The position numbers were made by a program, and so were the translations under genes. DNA of 64,000 nt from positions 1-64,000 of the forward strand of contig JAHLKG010000010.1 of NCBI GenBank assembly GCA_025526995.1, written 5' to 3'. The first letter of the stretch is position 1, and the number at the start of each line of letters is the position of its first letter. The stretch is from Powellomyces hirtus. Lineage: Eukaryota; Chytridiomycota; Chytridiomycetes; Spizellomycetales; Powellomycetaceae. The notes beneath the pieces are model-generated. The model saw nothing but the letters and a program-made list of their open reading frames with translations, was not told the origin of the DNA and ran no database searches. Positions 45,346-56,556 of this stretch are shown here, in pieces.

Positions 45346-47109
45346 TTACCATCCTTCCGGGCGAGAGAAGGAAATTGAGCGTGTGCGGGCTGGGAGTGGG
45401 TACTGGAGATCCGGGGTACTGCTATTCGACGTCCCCGAGTTGGCGCTACGGGGCGCGGGCGGCCATGGGTCTCCCGGCAATGGTGATGTTGATGATATGA
45501 TAGGCTGAAGTAGCAGCGGAGGCGTGGGTGCGGATGGTGGTTGTCCAGGTGGGCGTAGGGGAAGTGGTGCTGGCGACAACCACGGGTCCATTGTGGTCAG
45601 GTGGGAGTCCGAATCGTCGTTGAACTGCTGCCTGCCAGCAGGTAGAGCAGCCGGAGCGATCTCGTTGGCGAGGCTGAACGCTGAATTTCGGATCGAGTTG
45701 CTTGTCCCGTGATTCCATTCCGAAAGCACCGACCCCGTATCGGATTTCATCATTCTCGATCTGCTCGGGAAACTGTTTCCATTCGTATTGTCCTTCGGTG
45801 GTTGTAGCCCAAGGAACTCTTTCCATTCGCCAATGATTTGAGGAGAGATCAGGACAAGGGAGTTGAAGACTCCAACGAGAATACCGATAGAAAGACCAAC
45901 TGCGACGAGGAACATGTTGGGTACGTGGTCCTGCGCAATGGGCTCGCAAACTTCGGTAGGGCCCGTGCCTTTCAGACCCCCGAGGGTTCCCGCCGTGATG
46001 ACACATTTGAACCATTCCTTCACCCATGGCGTCGCGGCGCTCATGCCTTCGATTTTGATGTGGTTGAGTTTATAACACAGCTTAAATTAAAACCAAACAA
46101 GAATCTTAGCACACTTATTCTTTTTGCTGTCAGCAGAGACAAATCAACCATGCGAACATACCCAAAACGAAAACCATGTCACCTGCGTCATCATTGTGAA
46201 TGCCGCCGGTCTCCACTGCATCCTTAATTGCTGCAGCGCCCACCGTTTCGACTCTCGACGCGTACGTCGACTAACCACCACCATCCATATTCCCGTAGCC
46301 ACATGCAACACTAACATTCCAAACACCCCAACCATCTGCGGGTAGAAAAAGATATTGTCCGCATGGTCAATCGCAATCGTGCAGAGGAATCCGGGCATGG
46401 CTTCAATCGCGCGGTAATGCGCCGTCAGAGCCGTCAACACCGCCGCGACGGCCAGCACAGCCGTGTACACGACATACTGATGCCGTTCCATGATTGTCGA
46501 CCGCCACACAACATTCATGTGCAAGTTGACGACGACCGCTACGGCGGCAAAGAGACAGAGCTGCACCCCCGCGGTGAACACCATCCCCTGCACTGCACAG
46601 CGAGTGTTTTCGTACGTTGCCCCCGTAATCCCGTCCGCAGCGCATTGCACGGCTTTGGCGTCCGGAAGTGCCACAAGCGATGATCCCGTGTAGAGAGCGA
46701 GTCCGATGTTGTTCATGAGGATCAGGAACCCTTGGTAGCGTCGTCGCCCGGGGAGAACCACGTAGGTGATGCAGATGAAGACGGCGCAGAGGAAGGAGAT
46801 GGCGAAAAAGACTTGGTACATTGTCATGAGCTTGTCTTGTTGCCCAGCCGGGTAGAAGAAATCGACTTTGGGGCATGGCTGAAGGGCAAGCGAACAACCG
46901 AACAAGCAAAGTGAAACTGAGCATTCTATTTCCTCTGTATGAACCGTTCAATATCATTGGAAAATAGATGTCTCACTTACTAGGCAACATCGGAGATCAG
47001 CCGCGATATTGACGCAGCTGCCACCTCCATCGAGTTGGTTGGTGAAATCGGTGATGAACGGGGGCGGACACTCAGTCAACAAGCCGGCGCCAGTGACATT
47101 AGCCGCCAT
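45346..47109 (-). CDS. Fungal Frizzled/Smoothened-like seven-helix receptor
   Basis: Three exons in transcript order: 47109-46981, 46878-46162 and 46080-45346, all phase 0 and GT-AG, giving 526 aa. The short extracellular start carries cysteines in CPPPF, GGGSC and, across the first junction, CCLPCP before VDFFYP. CCLPCP is typical of fungal Frizzled-like proteins. Seven helices follow (MYQVFFAISFLCAVFICITY to NMFLVAVGLSIGILVGVFNS), with cysteines before helix 3. The end is a 190-residue Pro/Ser-rich cytoplasmic tail. The extracellular part is too short for a full Frizzled cysteine-rich domain, so a Wnt-type ligand is unlikely. Members occur in several fungal groups, but ligands and partners are not established. 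Confidence 0.85.
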
Positions 47110-48426
47110 CCCTACTGACTCTCTCCCCTCTCTCTGACTCCAAAAAGTGATTTGCCCAAAATGGTTCTGTAACTTGTGTGTAGTATCGCTGCGAAGAGAA
47201 CGGGCGGGAATTGAAAATAGCGACTTCAGATGAATGCAACCAACAACAAAGCGAGGCACGGAATCGTGGAGTCGGTTGATATTTGAGCAAGAACGTGGTA
47301 GCGTGCGTTTTTCTGTGCTCCGGCGGAGATTGGCGGGAGTGAGTGGGGGCGGTCGGTTTCTTTACAGCCAGGCCGTAGGCAGACAAGAAAAACTGAGCGA
47401 CCGAGCGTTTATGACTTCTGTCATCATTTTTACTGTACATCGCGCCCTTTGGCCCCAACACAACGAACACAGATGGCATTTGAGAAAGTTGGGGTTCGTC
47501 AGCTGCCGCAACGTAGGGTCACTAGGGTGGGGATTGTGTGTCGTACCCACGTACCCAGCAGAAACCGAAAGGAAAGAGCAGTCCCCGGGTTTGGCTGGCA
47601 CCTCACCCCTCGGGTGATCGGAGAACCCGACGCGCTGGAAATTCAACTTTTTTGGTGTAGTTTGAAAGTTGTTTTCTGTTTGCCTTCTGTACCAAGAAAA
47701 AGCAAAGAATGCGAAGGGCGTGGCGTCAAAACTGTCAAAGTTTTGCAAAAGTCGCACAAACGCACAGAAACGCGCACTTTGCCAGTTGATGTGGCGACAC
47801 CCCGTTTGTGGCGCATGTGGCTTGCGGAAGAGCGCGCTTGTTGTCAGACAAATCTCAGTCCGACCGCATTATGCATACCGGTAATATCAAGGGCTATGAG
47901 TGAATCCTTATGATTAGAGGGTTTCAAAGCTGAGTTGTATCACTAAAATAGCGACGGTTTTTTTCGTTTTAGTGGAACAACATTTTTTGGGCGGTTTAGC
48001 TGATGTAAGCAACTTCAGCTTTGAAACAAAAGTTGCAGGTCGACGTTGTAAACGTGACGGACGTTGCAACAAAAAAAAAAAAAAAAAATTGCAGATGGAT
48101 CAGATGGATCAGATGGATGAAATGTGGACTCAAATATGGATGAAAGTGAGGGGTGAAATATGAGTATAATATTGTTGCTAAACAACTACGATGTTGCGAA
48201 ACGGTGCAAGAGGACCACAAAAATGTTGTAAGTTCCTTAACTCTGCTCACGAGCAGAGTTAACAAAAAACGTTGTAAGCGGGTTTAGACCATTATTCCAG
48301 TAATTCGGAGATAGAAAAAGGTGAAACACGCTAAATGCAAAAGTTGGCCCGCATGTTGGCGACGTTTTAAGTTTTCGTTGTAAGCCGAAAGTTACAACGC
48401 GTTTTAAGGCCTAAAACGCTAGCTTT
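47110..48426. other. Intergenic, no supported gene
   Basis: Promoter side of the Frizzled-like gene at the left. A 19-bp A run (48070-48088) and short GATCAGATG repeats (48095-48116) occur. From 48040 to 48410 the motif GTTGTAA recurs (near 48046, 48225, 48271, 48379), with its inverse GTTACAAC near 48389. No coding sequence supported. Confidence 0.45.
48237..48262. repeat. Perfect 12-bp inverted repeat, 2-nt loop
   Basis: TTAACTCTGCTC, then AC, then its exact reverse complement GAGCAGAGTTAA. It could form a hairpin or be a recombination or binding site. No T run follows in either direction that would mark a terminator. Confidence 0.8.
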
Positions 48427-48431
48427 GAAAC

Positions 48432-48706
48432 TGTAATAATACTAGGTCCGTTGCCAGAGTCTAGTCTTCTATTTGGGAATTCCCTATGTCTAATTCTACT
48501 GTAAGATCTTTAAGTCTTGAATACACCCACGTCAGAGTATTCCTACTTTTCTTCTGGACCGTGAGACGGTCCTGGTCACCTGATGGCCATCTGTGGCCAT
48601 CCCTGAGGTCTAGTACCCTTTGGAATGCTGACGCTAGCATCCATCTCGCGCGGGGCCCTTCCCGACGCGTGTCTAGGCTTAAGCTGGCGAGCCACGCCTC
48701 CTTACA
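48432..48706 (-). repeat. 3' LTR of element 1
   Basis: 275 bp, TG...CA ends, preceded on the left by target duplication GAAAC. Very similar to 55926-56200. Confidence 0.95.
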
Positions 48707-49156
48707 CCCCCCTTAGATTCGCAACTATCTCTTAGGCTTGAATCTCTTCAGCGAGGCAGAGCTTGCCTAAGCCGGGCGGCGGCGGGTTAACGGATGCTGA
48801 CGTGGTTGTGGGAAGATGATGCTGGGGAGGCGGCCCTGGTGGGGATCGCGTCGCGGTAGTCTCCAGCGGGTAGTCTCCGCCCTTTGTGGTGCGCAAAGTC
48901 ATCGGAAAGTCTATTTCTCTCTTTGCAGGGGCTCTAGATGAATCACAAGTAGCTTCCTCCATGCAGATTTAGATAAGTAACATCTGCTGCGCTCCGTAGG
49001 GGATGAAACACTAACACCTGAATTTCCGAGCATTCCCAGGCAGGTCAAGCCTTCAAAAAGGTACTGCCCATTGAATCTCCCCCTCTTGCTCTTCTTTTCT
49101 TTGTAGCTTGACAAACTCGCACCACACACACACACATACGCATACACACACACACC

Positions 49157-49902
49157 ATGGCTGACACCCCCAACAACTCTCCTCCCCCCATTGACACCAC
49201 CACCACCACCATGGGCAAGCGCCGGCCCACCCAACAACTCGCAAAAGGTGCAACCAAGCGGGCCCAGCCCGCTCGGGTAAGTAGGGGTCGGTGCTCATCC
49301 TCGGTTGTGGCAACTCGTCTCATGTTGCCCGTCTTCCCTTGTTATTTACAAAACCCCTTGGTCCATGAAAAGTCCACCCCCGAGAGGTCGGCCAACCTGC
49401 CTTCTTGCTGGAAATGCCGTCGGTTCCGCAAGAGCAAGATGTTCATGTCAGAATGCCACCATCTGGTGTGCCGGCCCTGCATCGTGGCAGTGGCCAACGA
49501 CATGGTATGTTCCCCCTTTGCTGAGAGGCGGCCTGATGTCTCCCTAACGGTGTGGTTCCTTTGTTTCTTTGCTTTCCAGAACGATGGCCCTCAGGGCCAG
49601 TTGACGTGCGGCGCCCCCCACTGCGACGGGTTCCTCTTCTTTGTGGCCATCCCCGCCGGGTGCCAGTTCGCTGGCTGCAACCATGTCGGAGCGGACCTCC
49701 GCATGTTCCCATGCAACCACCTCCACTGCATGGGCCACGTCCGCGCGTAAGTAGTACCCTTCGGCCTGCTACTGTCTTACCTGACTAACTCAGCTCTCTT
49801 TGCAGCGAGATGAACGTGGCAAATTACACCCCCCTCCGGTGCGGGTTGGGTGACCGGTGCCACGGCAACCGGTGCCAATTCTCCTTCACCAAGATTGGTT
49901 GA
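49157..49902 (+). CDS. Antisense RING-like cysteine-rich gene carried in element 1
   Basis: Four exons: 49157-49276, 49373-49504, 49580-49746 and 49806-49902, with canonical GT-AG introns (three donors GTAAGT/GTATGT), giving 171 aa. An (AC)n run and CA-rich leader end at the ATG. The N-terminus is basic and Thr/Pro-rich. A RING-like array follows: CWKC, then SECHHLVCRPC, then CGAPHC. A second set is GCQFAGC, FPCNHLHC and RCGLGDRCHGNRC, 17 or so Cys in all. It is transcribed opposite to gag-pol, inside the LTRs. No second target duplication is seen around it. A ubiquitin-ligase or nucleic-acid-binding role is possible but not shown. The frame is intact although the rest of the element is decayed, which suggests selection or recent origin. 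I do not recognise a named family. Confidence 0.75.
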
Positions 49903-50129
49903 TTAGTTCTCCCCCCCCCCCTCCTTCTTGTACATACTTTCACTTGTTGTCTGTTGCTCCTTTGGGGCCTGGCCTTCGGCCCGTATAATCAAATTCAGTA
50001 CCACAATCTCATTGCTGTACTTGCCTTCTCATCGCTGTGCTCCCTTGAGCCTTGTAGCATTTCGTATGCGTCCGCTGTGTCCAATGTCACTTGGCTTCCT
50101 CCCGGCTATGGTGCTCATGGTCGATGCCC

Positions 50130-50706
50130 GGCATCAGCCTTCTCCGCAGGGAAAGACCGCCCGGCGGTCCCTTGGCCACCGTCCAACAATGCCGGCACCT
50201 CACCTAGTGAGGCCTACTGCCTCGCAGTCTTTGGCTCATTGCCCAGCGATCCCGGCATCTAGCCCAGCAAGGTATGCTGTCCAGCAGCCTTTGGCCATCG
50301 TCCAACAATGCCGGCATCTCACCTCGTGAGGTCTACTGCCTTGCAGTCTTTGGCTCATCGCCCAGCGATCCCGGCATCTCGCCCAGTGAGGTATGCCGCC
50401 CAGTGGCCTTCGGCCCATCGTCAAACGATGCCGGTATCTTGGCCGAAGCCCATCTCTTCCCCTTCGCGTGGGTATGTACTACGGCCATGGTCCCCGCGGG
50501 TCTCAAGGTACGCCTCCATGCAAATCTGGTGCCGGTCACCTTGCATCGGCAAGCTGTCGGCTCATCGCCCAGCGATCCCGGCATCTCACCCAGTGAGGTA
50601 TGCTGCCCAGCAGCCTTTGGCCATCGTCCAACAATGCCGGCATCTTGCCCAGCGAGGTATGCTGCCCAGCAGCCTTTGGCCATCGTCCAACAATGCCGGA
50701 ATCTCG
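50130..50706. repeat. Minisatellite, 60-bp unit, in element 1
   Basis: A block ending in CCGGCATCT recurs about every 60 bp (near 50191, 50251, 50311, 50371, 50431, then 50578, 50638 and 50698). Two versions alternate in the left part: one with CATCGCCCAGCGATC and one with CATCGTCCAACAATG. A non-repeat stretch interrupts at about 50440-50560. Because 60 is a multiple of three, all frames stay open on both strands, which creates many false ORFs. Confidence 0.85.
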
Positions 50707-50768
50707 CACCATAATGTCCTCTACCTCAAGTAGCATCTCTCTTGTTAATTTACGGTACAGCTCGCTAT

Positions 50769-53700
50769 CTAGGTTCTCTTACGTTGCCTGGCTGCTAGCC
50801 TTTGGCCGCGGCCCTCTCCGGGGTGCGCCCGGAGCCATTCTTCCAGTGCAGTCGTCCCCTTCACGTGTGCATACGGCTCCCACGTGTTCTGAGTGCTCTC
50901 GTAACCTGTCCACTTGACTAAGAACTGCTCGGTGTTCCTGTGCCATCTGGCATTTAGGATCTTGTCCACTTGGTAGGTCTCCTGACCGTCTTCGTCCTTC
51001 TCGGGCTCAGGTGGAGCGGTGACCTGTCTGTACGGGGTACCGCCCGGATCATGGTACCGTCTCAGAATGCTGACATGAAAAACTGGGTGCAACCCGGTGA
51101 ACTCCTTGGGTAGTTCGAGCTTGTAGGTGTCAGGATGCGGCCCCTTGCCGCGTACTGTGAATGGCCCAATCCATTGCTCAGCCAGCTTTTTGTTCCTTGT
51201 GGTGACGCTAGTAATCGCGATACCCTCACGATGGAGTAAGACCTTGTCGCCCTCTCAGTATGCTTCCGTGTGCTTCTTGCGGTCATAGTACTTTGCCTGC
51301 TGGTCCTGTGCGTCTCGGAGCCGTTGCTGCATGATGCGACTCACGTCGGCGAATTCCTTAACCGGTCTCTCCACGGCGGTTCGTGCCGTTTGCCTTATCA
51401 TCTCTCCGGGGTTAGGTGCTACCCATTGGTTCGGTACTCGGGGAACGTGGCCTAGGTCGATCTCAAAAGGTGATAGTCCCGTCGACGTCTGCGGCGTTCG
51501 GTTGTAGTTGTACTCGAGTGTGGGGAGTAAACTCTTCCAGTTGGAGCCGGCATAGTCAAGAAAGGGGCCCATGATTCCCTTGATCGTCTTGATGGCGTTC
51601 TCCGCCTTGCCCTCGGTCTGTTGGTGGCAAGCCGACGAGAGTTCTTGCTTGACGTCGAGTGCCCGCATGAGGTACCGCCAGAATTCTGATAGCCACTTGG
51701 GGTCCCAATCGCTCACGATGGTGTGGGGGAACCCCGTGTGGCGAAATGCCTGTTCCAGAAAGAGTTGAGCCGTCTCCTGAGCTGTAGCGTGTGTGTTAGC
51801 AGGTAGGAGTATCACGCGGCATGAAAGGTAGTCGACAATGAGGAGTACGGCGTCTGCCGTCTTGGTCAGTCTCTCGCCGGTGTGGTGCGGAAGGTTCTGC
51901 GTCACGTCGGGCTCGACCCGAGGTTCCCCCCCCCCTTAGAGCCTGACGTGGGGAAGAATATATCCATGCCGATTTGTTGCCAACGGGCGTCGGGGATCGG
52001 TAAGCTGCGGAGGAAACCGATCAGCGCAGTTCGCTTGTGACATTGGCAGGTAGGGCAGGTGCGGACATATTGGTACACATCACGCTCCATGTGGGGCCAG
52101 TAGTACGACTCCAGAAGCTTGGCGAGCGTCCGTTGGACACTGGAGTGGCCACCGTTTGTGAGGGAGTCGTGATGGATCTGAAGGAGTGGCCCCCGCAAGC
52201 TGTCGGGGATGTACCAACGGTCGTGGTACATCAAGAATTGGTGCGGAGGGGAGTCCATTGTCCGGAATCGGCTTGCATGGCCGGATAGGTTCTCCGGTGG
52301 ACTGTTGATGGTTAGTAAGAATGTTTTGGCCAAAATCATCCGATGCAAGCGCTTGGATCCAGTCCGCATCGGTCGGCATGTGCGTCGTGACGGGCCTCTC
52401 CGTCTGCACAATGGCGGTGACCATGTTGATCTTGGCCTGGCAGGTCGCACACTTGGGGGCGTAAGTCGGGTCGCGGCTGAGGAAGTCGGCAATCGAATTC
52501 CATGTGCCGGGGAGGTATTCCACTGAGAAATCTAACTGTTGGAGGAACTTGACCCAGCCTGCTTGGCGACGTGACAGGGGGGGTTGTTCCTGGAGGTAGA
52601 TCAGGGATTTGTGGTCAACAAACGCGCAGAATGGGCGGCTGATGAGGTAATGGCGGTTGGCGCGTATGGATTTGACTAATCCCAGAGTTCTTGTTCATGC
52701 ACGGGGTATCGAGTCTCGGCGGGTTGCATCTTGCGGGAGTAGTATGTCACTGGACGAAGTTGGGGGAGATTGGCTAAGCCCGATTTGGTGGTTGGTAGTG
52801 GGTGAGGGTAAGGGAAATCCCCTTTGGCCGGCTGTGCCAGCCATCCGCCATAGGCGTAGCCCGATGCGTCGGTAAACAAGTAGGTGTCGAGCGCCGGGTC
52901 GAAATACGCTAGGGTGGGTGCCGAAGAGCATAATTCCTTTAAGCAATTGAATGCCTTGTCCTCCTCGTTGCCCCATTGCCATGCACGATTGCCGGATTGT
53001 AGGTTCGTTAACGGTAGGGCGATCTGTGCATACTCAGGGATGTATTCTTTTACGTAGTTGACAAGGTCCATGAAACTAAGGAGTTCCAGGGAGTTGGTTG
53101 GGCGAGGTCGTTCCCGGACCGCAGTCACCTTGGAGGGGGCGATACTCAGGCCATCCTTGCCGACTTGGTGGCTGCAGAACTTGACTTTGTCAACCGCCCA
53201 TTGACATTTGCTGGGTTTGACGTAAAGGTGATGTTCCATCAGGGTCTTGAGGACCTTGTCAACGTGCTGAATGTGCAAACTCATGTCGGTGCTGAATATG
53301 AGAATATCGTCAAGGTATGAGATCACGTAGGCGTCGTACTTGTTGCCCAAGAGTTTGTTGGGTAGTCGCTGAAATGTAGCAGGTGCAATAGTTAAGCCGA
53401 AAGGTAGAACATTGTATTCAAATTGCCCAAAACGTGTTCGGAACGCTGTTTTCTCCCTATCTTCCAGTTGAATCATGATGCAGTGGTAGGTGAATACCCG
53501 CATGTTGACAAGCCTGTTGCGCAGCTCCAAGAGGTTCGGAAGTGGCGTGGCATCCTTGTGGGTCATCTTGTTCAGTGCTTGGTAGTCAATGCAGCAGCAT
53601 AAGCCGCCGTCCTTCTTTGGAACAAATAGGTCGGGCGCGCCCCACGGACTGCAAGAGTGTGAGATCCAACCCTTGTCCATTAAGCGCTGCATCTGCTGAC

Positions 53701-54687
53701 CTAGCTTGTCCAATTTGTCAGGGCTCAAATGCCGGAGTGGCTGCATCACGGGCTTCGAGCCGGATTTGAGCCGAATGGTGAAATTGTCCTTGCCTCGATC
53801 CGGAGGCATGCCTGACTGTTCGGTGAATAGCGTCGTGACGTATTTCCCTAGGGTCAGTCAGAGTGGATGATCGGCCGCCAGTGCCTCTAGCGGGTCCTCT
53901 CGATCTGCCGTCTTGGCTTTGGCATTGGTGTGGCGGCGTTCCTCCAAGATTGCCCTTTTCTTGGCATTGACTGTCCGTACGAATTGAGCCTCTACGACTG
54001 GAATTGCATCTACAATCTGTACCTCGAAGACTCCAGTGATCTCGCCCTTCTTCATCAAGCATTTCCATTGCTTGGCCATGTAGATTCCCTCTGCATTGAG
54101 TGCTGGCTTCGCCGGCTGGAATCTGCGGGGCCGTATCTCCGGTGGGGAGAGCAGGCGGGCTGCGTACGCAGACGGTGCTTCCCAATGGCGATTAGTCGAT
54201 TTGGCTCAAAGGCTGAGGGTCTGGCCGTCATGGTAGAACGTCATCGTTGGGAAGCCCTCTTGGTCAAAGAGCCCTCGAACTTCCAATCCCAATATGAATG
54301 GTAAGCCCACTATGACATCGACCCTGATTGGTGTGACCACGAACGGTACAGTATCCTCCCGGTAGGTGATCCTCTCCTGGTGAACACTGAGAGGTCCCCA
54401 CAGGTCATCTTCGTGGCACCGTAGTTTCCCGCCCTGTCACGCCACCGGACCTCCAGCGGGGTTGGAGAGGTGTAGGTCCGGAGGCCTTGTTTGGTGGCCC
54501 AAGTGTTGCTGATGATCACAGTGTTACATCTGGTATTGATTAGGATGCGGGCAAAGTGCCCTTGTATCTTCCCGTGAACCGCAAATGTCTTCCTGTGGAT
54601 GCGGGGTCTCAGCCTGTCTGTGGGGATCTTGTCTTGCATCCGGGGTTGGGGTACTGAGACAGTGCAAGCGTTCAGCACCCGGGGCAA
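50769..54687 (-). pseudogene. Decayed pol of element 1 (PR, RT, RNase H, IN, chromodomain)
   Basis: Domains in order on the minus strand. Protease at 54687-54310 has INTRC where DTG is expected. RT at 53809-52676 has an intact YLDDIL motif but lacks the DLRxAY stretch with the first catalytic Asp (it reads FTYHCIMIQLED). RNase H begins in the same frame, breaks by a 1-base loss at about 52690, and resumes ending YLPGTWNSIADFLSR. The integrase zinc-binding region (CPTCQCHKR) reaches 51902. The integrase core at 51905-51255 keeps VDYLSC, SDWDPKWLS and TEGKAEN. A C-terminal part ends in a chromodomain at 51092-50769 (VDKILNARW, FLVKWTGYESTQNTWEP). Several frame changes make it non-functional. 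Confidence 0.9.
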
Positions 54688-55897
54688 AAATCCGAGCTGT
54701 TGACTGAGCCCCTGTCACTGACCGCACCGTCCCCGGGCTCTTCAGTGATCTCTACCGGAGCGGCGAACGTCCTATGCTCACCAGTCTTACCTTTATCTGC
54801 TGGACACCCACGGGCATAGTGCCCCTTGCCCCCGCAATTGAAGCATTCGTTGCACTCCCGGCGTTCATTGTAGATGGTGCGCCCACGGTGTGAAGTCCCT
54901 TGGTAGTTGGCCATACTGCGTGTGGGACGGCCGAGCCGTAGGGTGTGTGGTGCCCCCGTTCTTGTGCTTGATAATTCCCTTGGTGGACCTGGGCCGGCTG
55001 GACTGCAGCGTACTGATGTCTTCTCCCGTCGGGGGGCACCCGCGCGAGGTCGTCCCCATAGCCTCGAATCTTGTAGCATAACAGGGCTTTGTTCTGTATC
55101 TCGGTGATCAGGATCTTGGCGCCGTTGTTCCTCATGATCGCGGCATAGCAGTGGTCTCAAATGCGCTGGCTGACATGGTTGGTCGAGAATCCGGTCAAGA
55201 AGTAGTCGCGCTCTTGCTGTAGGGTAAGTCACTCCTTATCGTCGAGCGTTGCGATCTGGGCCCAAAGGGTATTGAACTTGGCGATGTACTCCAATATGCT
55301 ATTAGTGAAGACCAGCCACTTCATCTTTGCCTCCATGGTGTTTCGTAAGTTGGCAGGATAGAAGCGGGTGCGGAGTGTCCTTGTGAACTCTTCCAATGTT
55401 GTGGGCAGGTCGTCGGCATCTCTGAGCATTTGCCACCACTCATCGGCGGTCTCCTTGAGGTACCCTGAGATGTGATCGACGTCCTGGTGGTCCGTCCTGA
55501 AGTCGGTTGCCTCAAGGTAGCGCGTGTGGACCTTTAAGAACTCGTCAACCTTAGACACCATTTTTTTGCTGTTTCCTTTGCCGTTGAAATGTGTCAGCTG
55601 CTTGCAAAGGTTATCACGGTGTTCCTTTTCAGCCTGCACTTGTGCACGGTTTTCTTCCGCCATGATAATGTCAACGTGCGGTGTTGCAGCTGCCGGTTGG
55701 ACTGGAGTTGGAATCCTTGAAAGGAGAGTGGCGAAGCGTGCCTCTCCCATTGCGATCTGTTCCTGTAGTAGTTGTTGGGTCTCCGCCAATTGTGCAGCCA
55801 ACATTGTGACGGGGTTGCCGATCGGTGTGTCGACTTCGGGTTCTTCTACTGCCGGGTTTTCTCCTGCCATTGGGCTGTTCCTGGTGCTACGTGCCAT
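54672..55897 (-). pseudogene. Decayed gag of element 1
   Basis: Starts at ATG 55897 and is open to a TGA at 55231-55229; a second TGA in the same frame lies at 55159-55157, after which coding continues (DHCYAAIMRNN). A frame change before about 54870 leads to the zinc knuckle CFNCGGKGHYARGC. The capsid part has DEWWQMLRDADDLPTTLEEF. Both stops sit where Arg (CGA) is likely (ERLTLQQ and RIRDHC). Confidence 0.85.
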
Positions 55898-55910
55898 TGT
55901 TGTCGTCTAT

Positions 55911-55925
55911 GGGGTGGTGCTACCA
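55911..55925 (-). other. Primer-binding site of element 1
   Basis: TGGTAGCACCACCCC read on the minus strand directly after the 5' LTR. The same TGGTAGCACCACC follows the 5' LTR of element 2, so both probably use the same host tRNA, perhaps initiator Met. Confidence 0.75.
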
Positions 55926-56200
55926 TGTAATAATACTAGGTCCATTGCCAGAATCTAGTCTTCTATTTGAGAATTCCCTATGTCTAATTCTACTGTAAGA
56001 TCTCTAAGTCTTGAATACGCCCTCATCGGAGTATTCCTACTTTTCTTCTGGACCACAAGGCGGTCCTGGTCACGTGATGGCCATCCGTGGCCATCCTTGA
56101 GGTCTAGTACCCTTTAGGATGCTGACGCTAGCATCCATCTCACACGGGGCCCTTCCCGACGCGTGTCTAGGCTTAGGCTGGCAAGCCACGCCTCCTTACA
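55926..56200 (-). repeat. 5' LTR of element 1
   Basis: 275 bp, TG...CA ends, followed on the right by target duplication GAAAC (56201-56205). Confidence 0.95.
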
Positions 56201-56205
56201 GAAAC

Positions 56206-56551
56206 CCCCTATTGAGCAACTCCAAATTTCACAGTACTGACAATGAATTTGTGCTGACCCCTTGCAAAGCCAATCCTCAATCCGCATGCATTTACTCACA
56301 ATGAGACAAAATATCCGTTTTAAAACAATCCTGTTGAAGTTGTGTAAGCTACTACAAAACAATGAGGTCCTGACAAGACATGTTTACATCGTTCTCTGCC
56401 GTATCTATTAGAATGTTAAGTCTTGCGTATTCACCGCTGGTCCTTACATTAAATTCTAACTTGCAATGTCTGGTAACGCTAAACGTTGAAGTGGTTCACG
56501 TGTGATCATGTGATTAAAAAGAGAGGAGATAAGATTACTTCACAAACAAGA
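56206..56551. other. Spacer between the two retrotransposons
   Basis: AT-rich sequence outside both target duplications. No gene seen. Confidence 0.6.
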
Positions 56552-56556
56552 CACTA

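Larger units (their letters stand above)
48432..56200 (-). mobile_element. Ty3/gypsy chromovirus LTR retrotransposon, element 1
   Basis: Structurally complete and read from right to left. 275-bp LTRs (TGTAATAATAC...CTCCTTACA) at 55926-56200 (5') and 48432-48706 (3') are flanked by a 5-bp target duplication GAAAC at 48427-48431 and 56201-56205. The primer-binding site TGGTAGCACCACC lies next to the 5' LTR, and a purine tract (AAGGGGGG) is next to the 3' LTR. Gag, protease, RT, RNase H, integrase and chromodomain remains follow in the usual order. They carry stops, frameshifts and altered active sites, so it is not autonomous. About 2 kb between the chromodomain and 3' LTR is unusual: it contains an antisense gene and a minisatellite. 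LTRs differ at roughly 20-25 positions by eye, so it is not recent. Confidence 0.95.

Noticed and set aside
49928..50736. Long open frames on both strands between the antisense gene and chromodomain
   Set aside because: They run across the 60-bp minisatellite; the unit length is a multiple of three, so all frames stay open. No start context, motif or splice sites.
54310..54687. Functional aspartic protease in element 1
   Set aside because: The DTG active site is changed to NTR and the frame breaks soon after.
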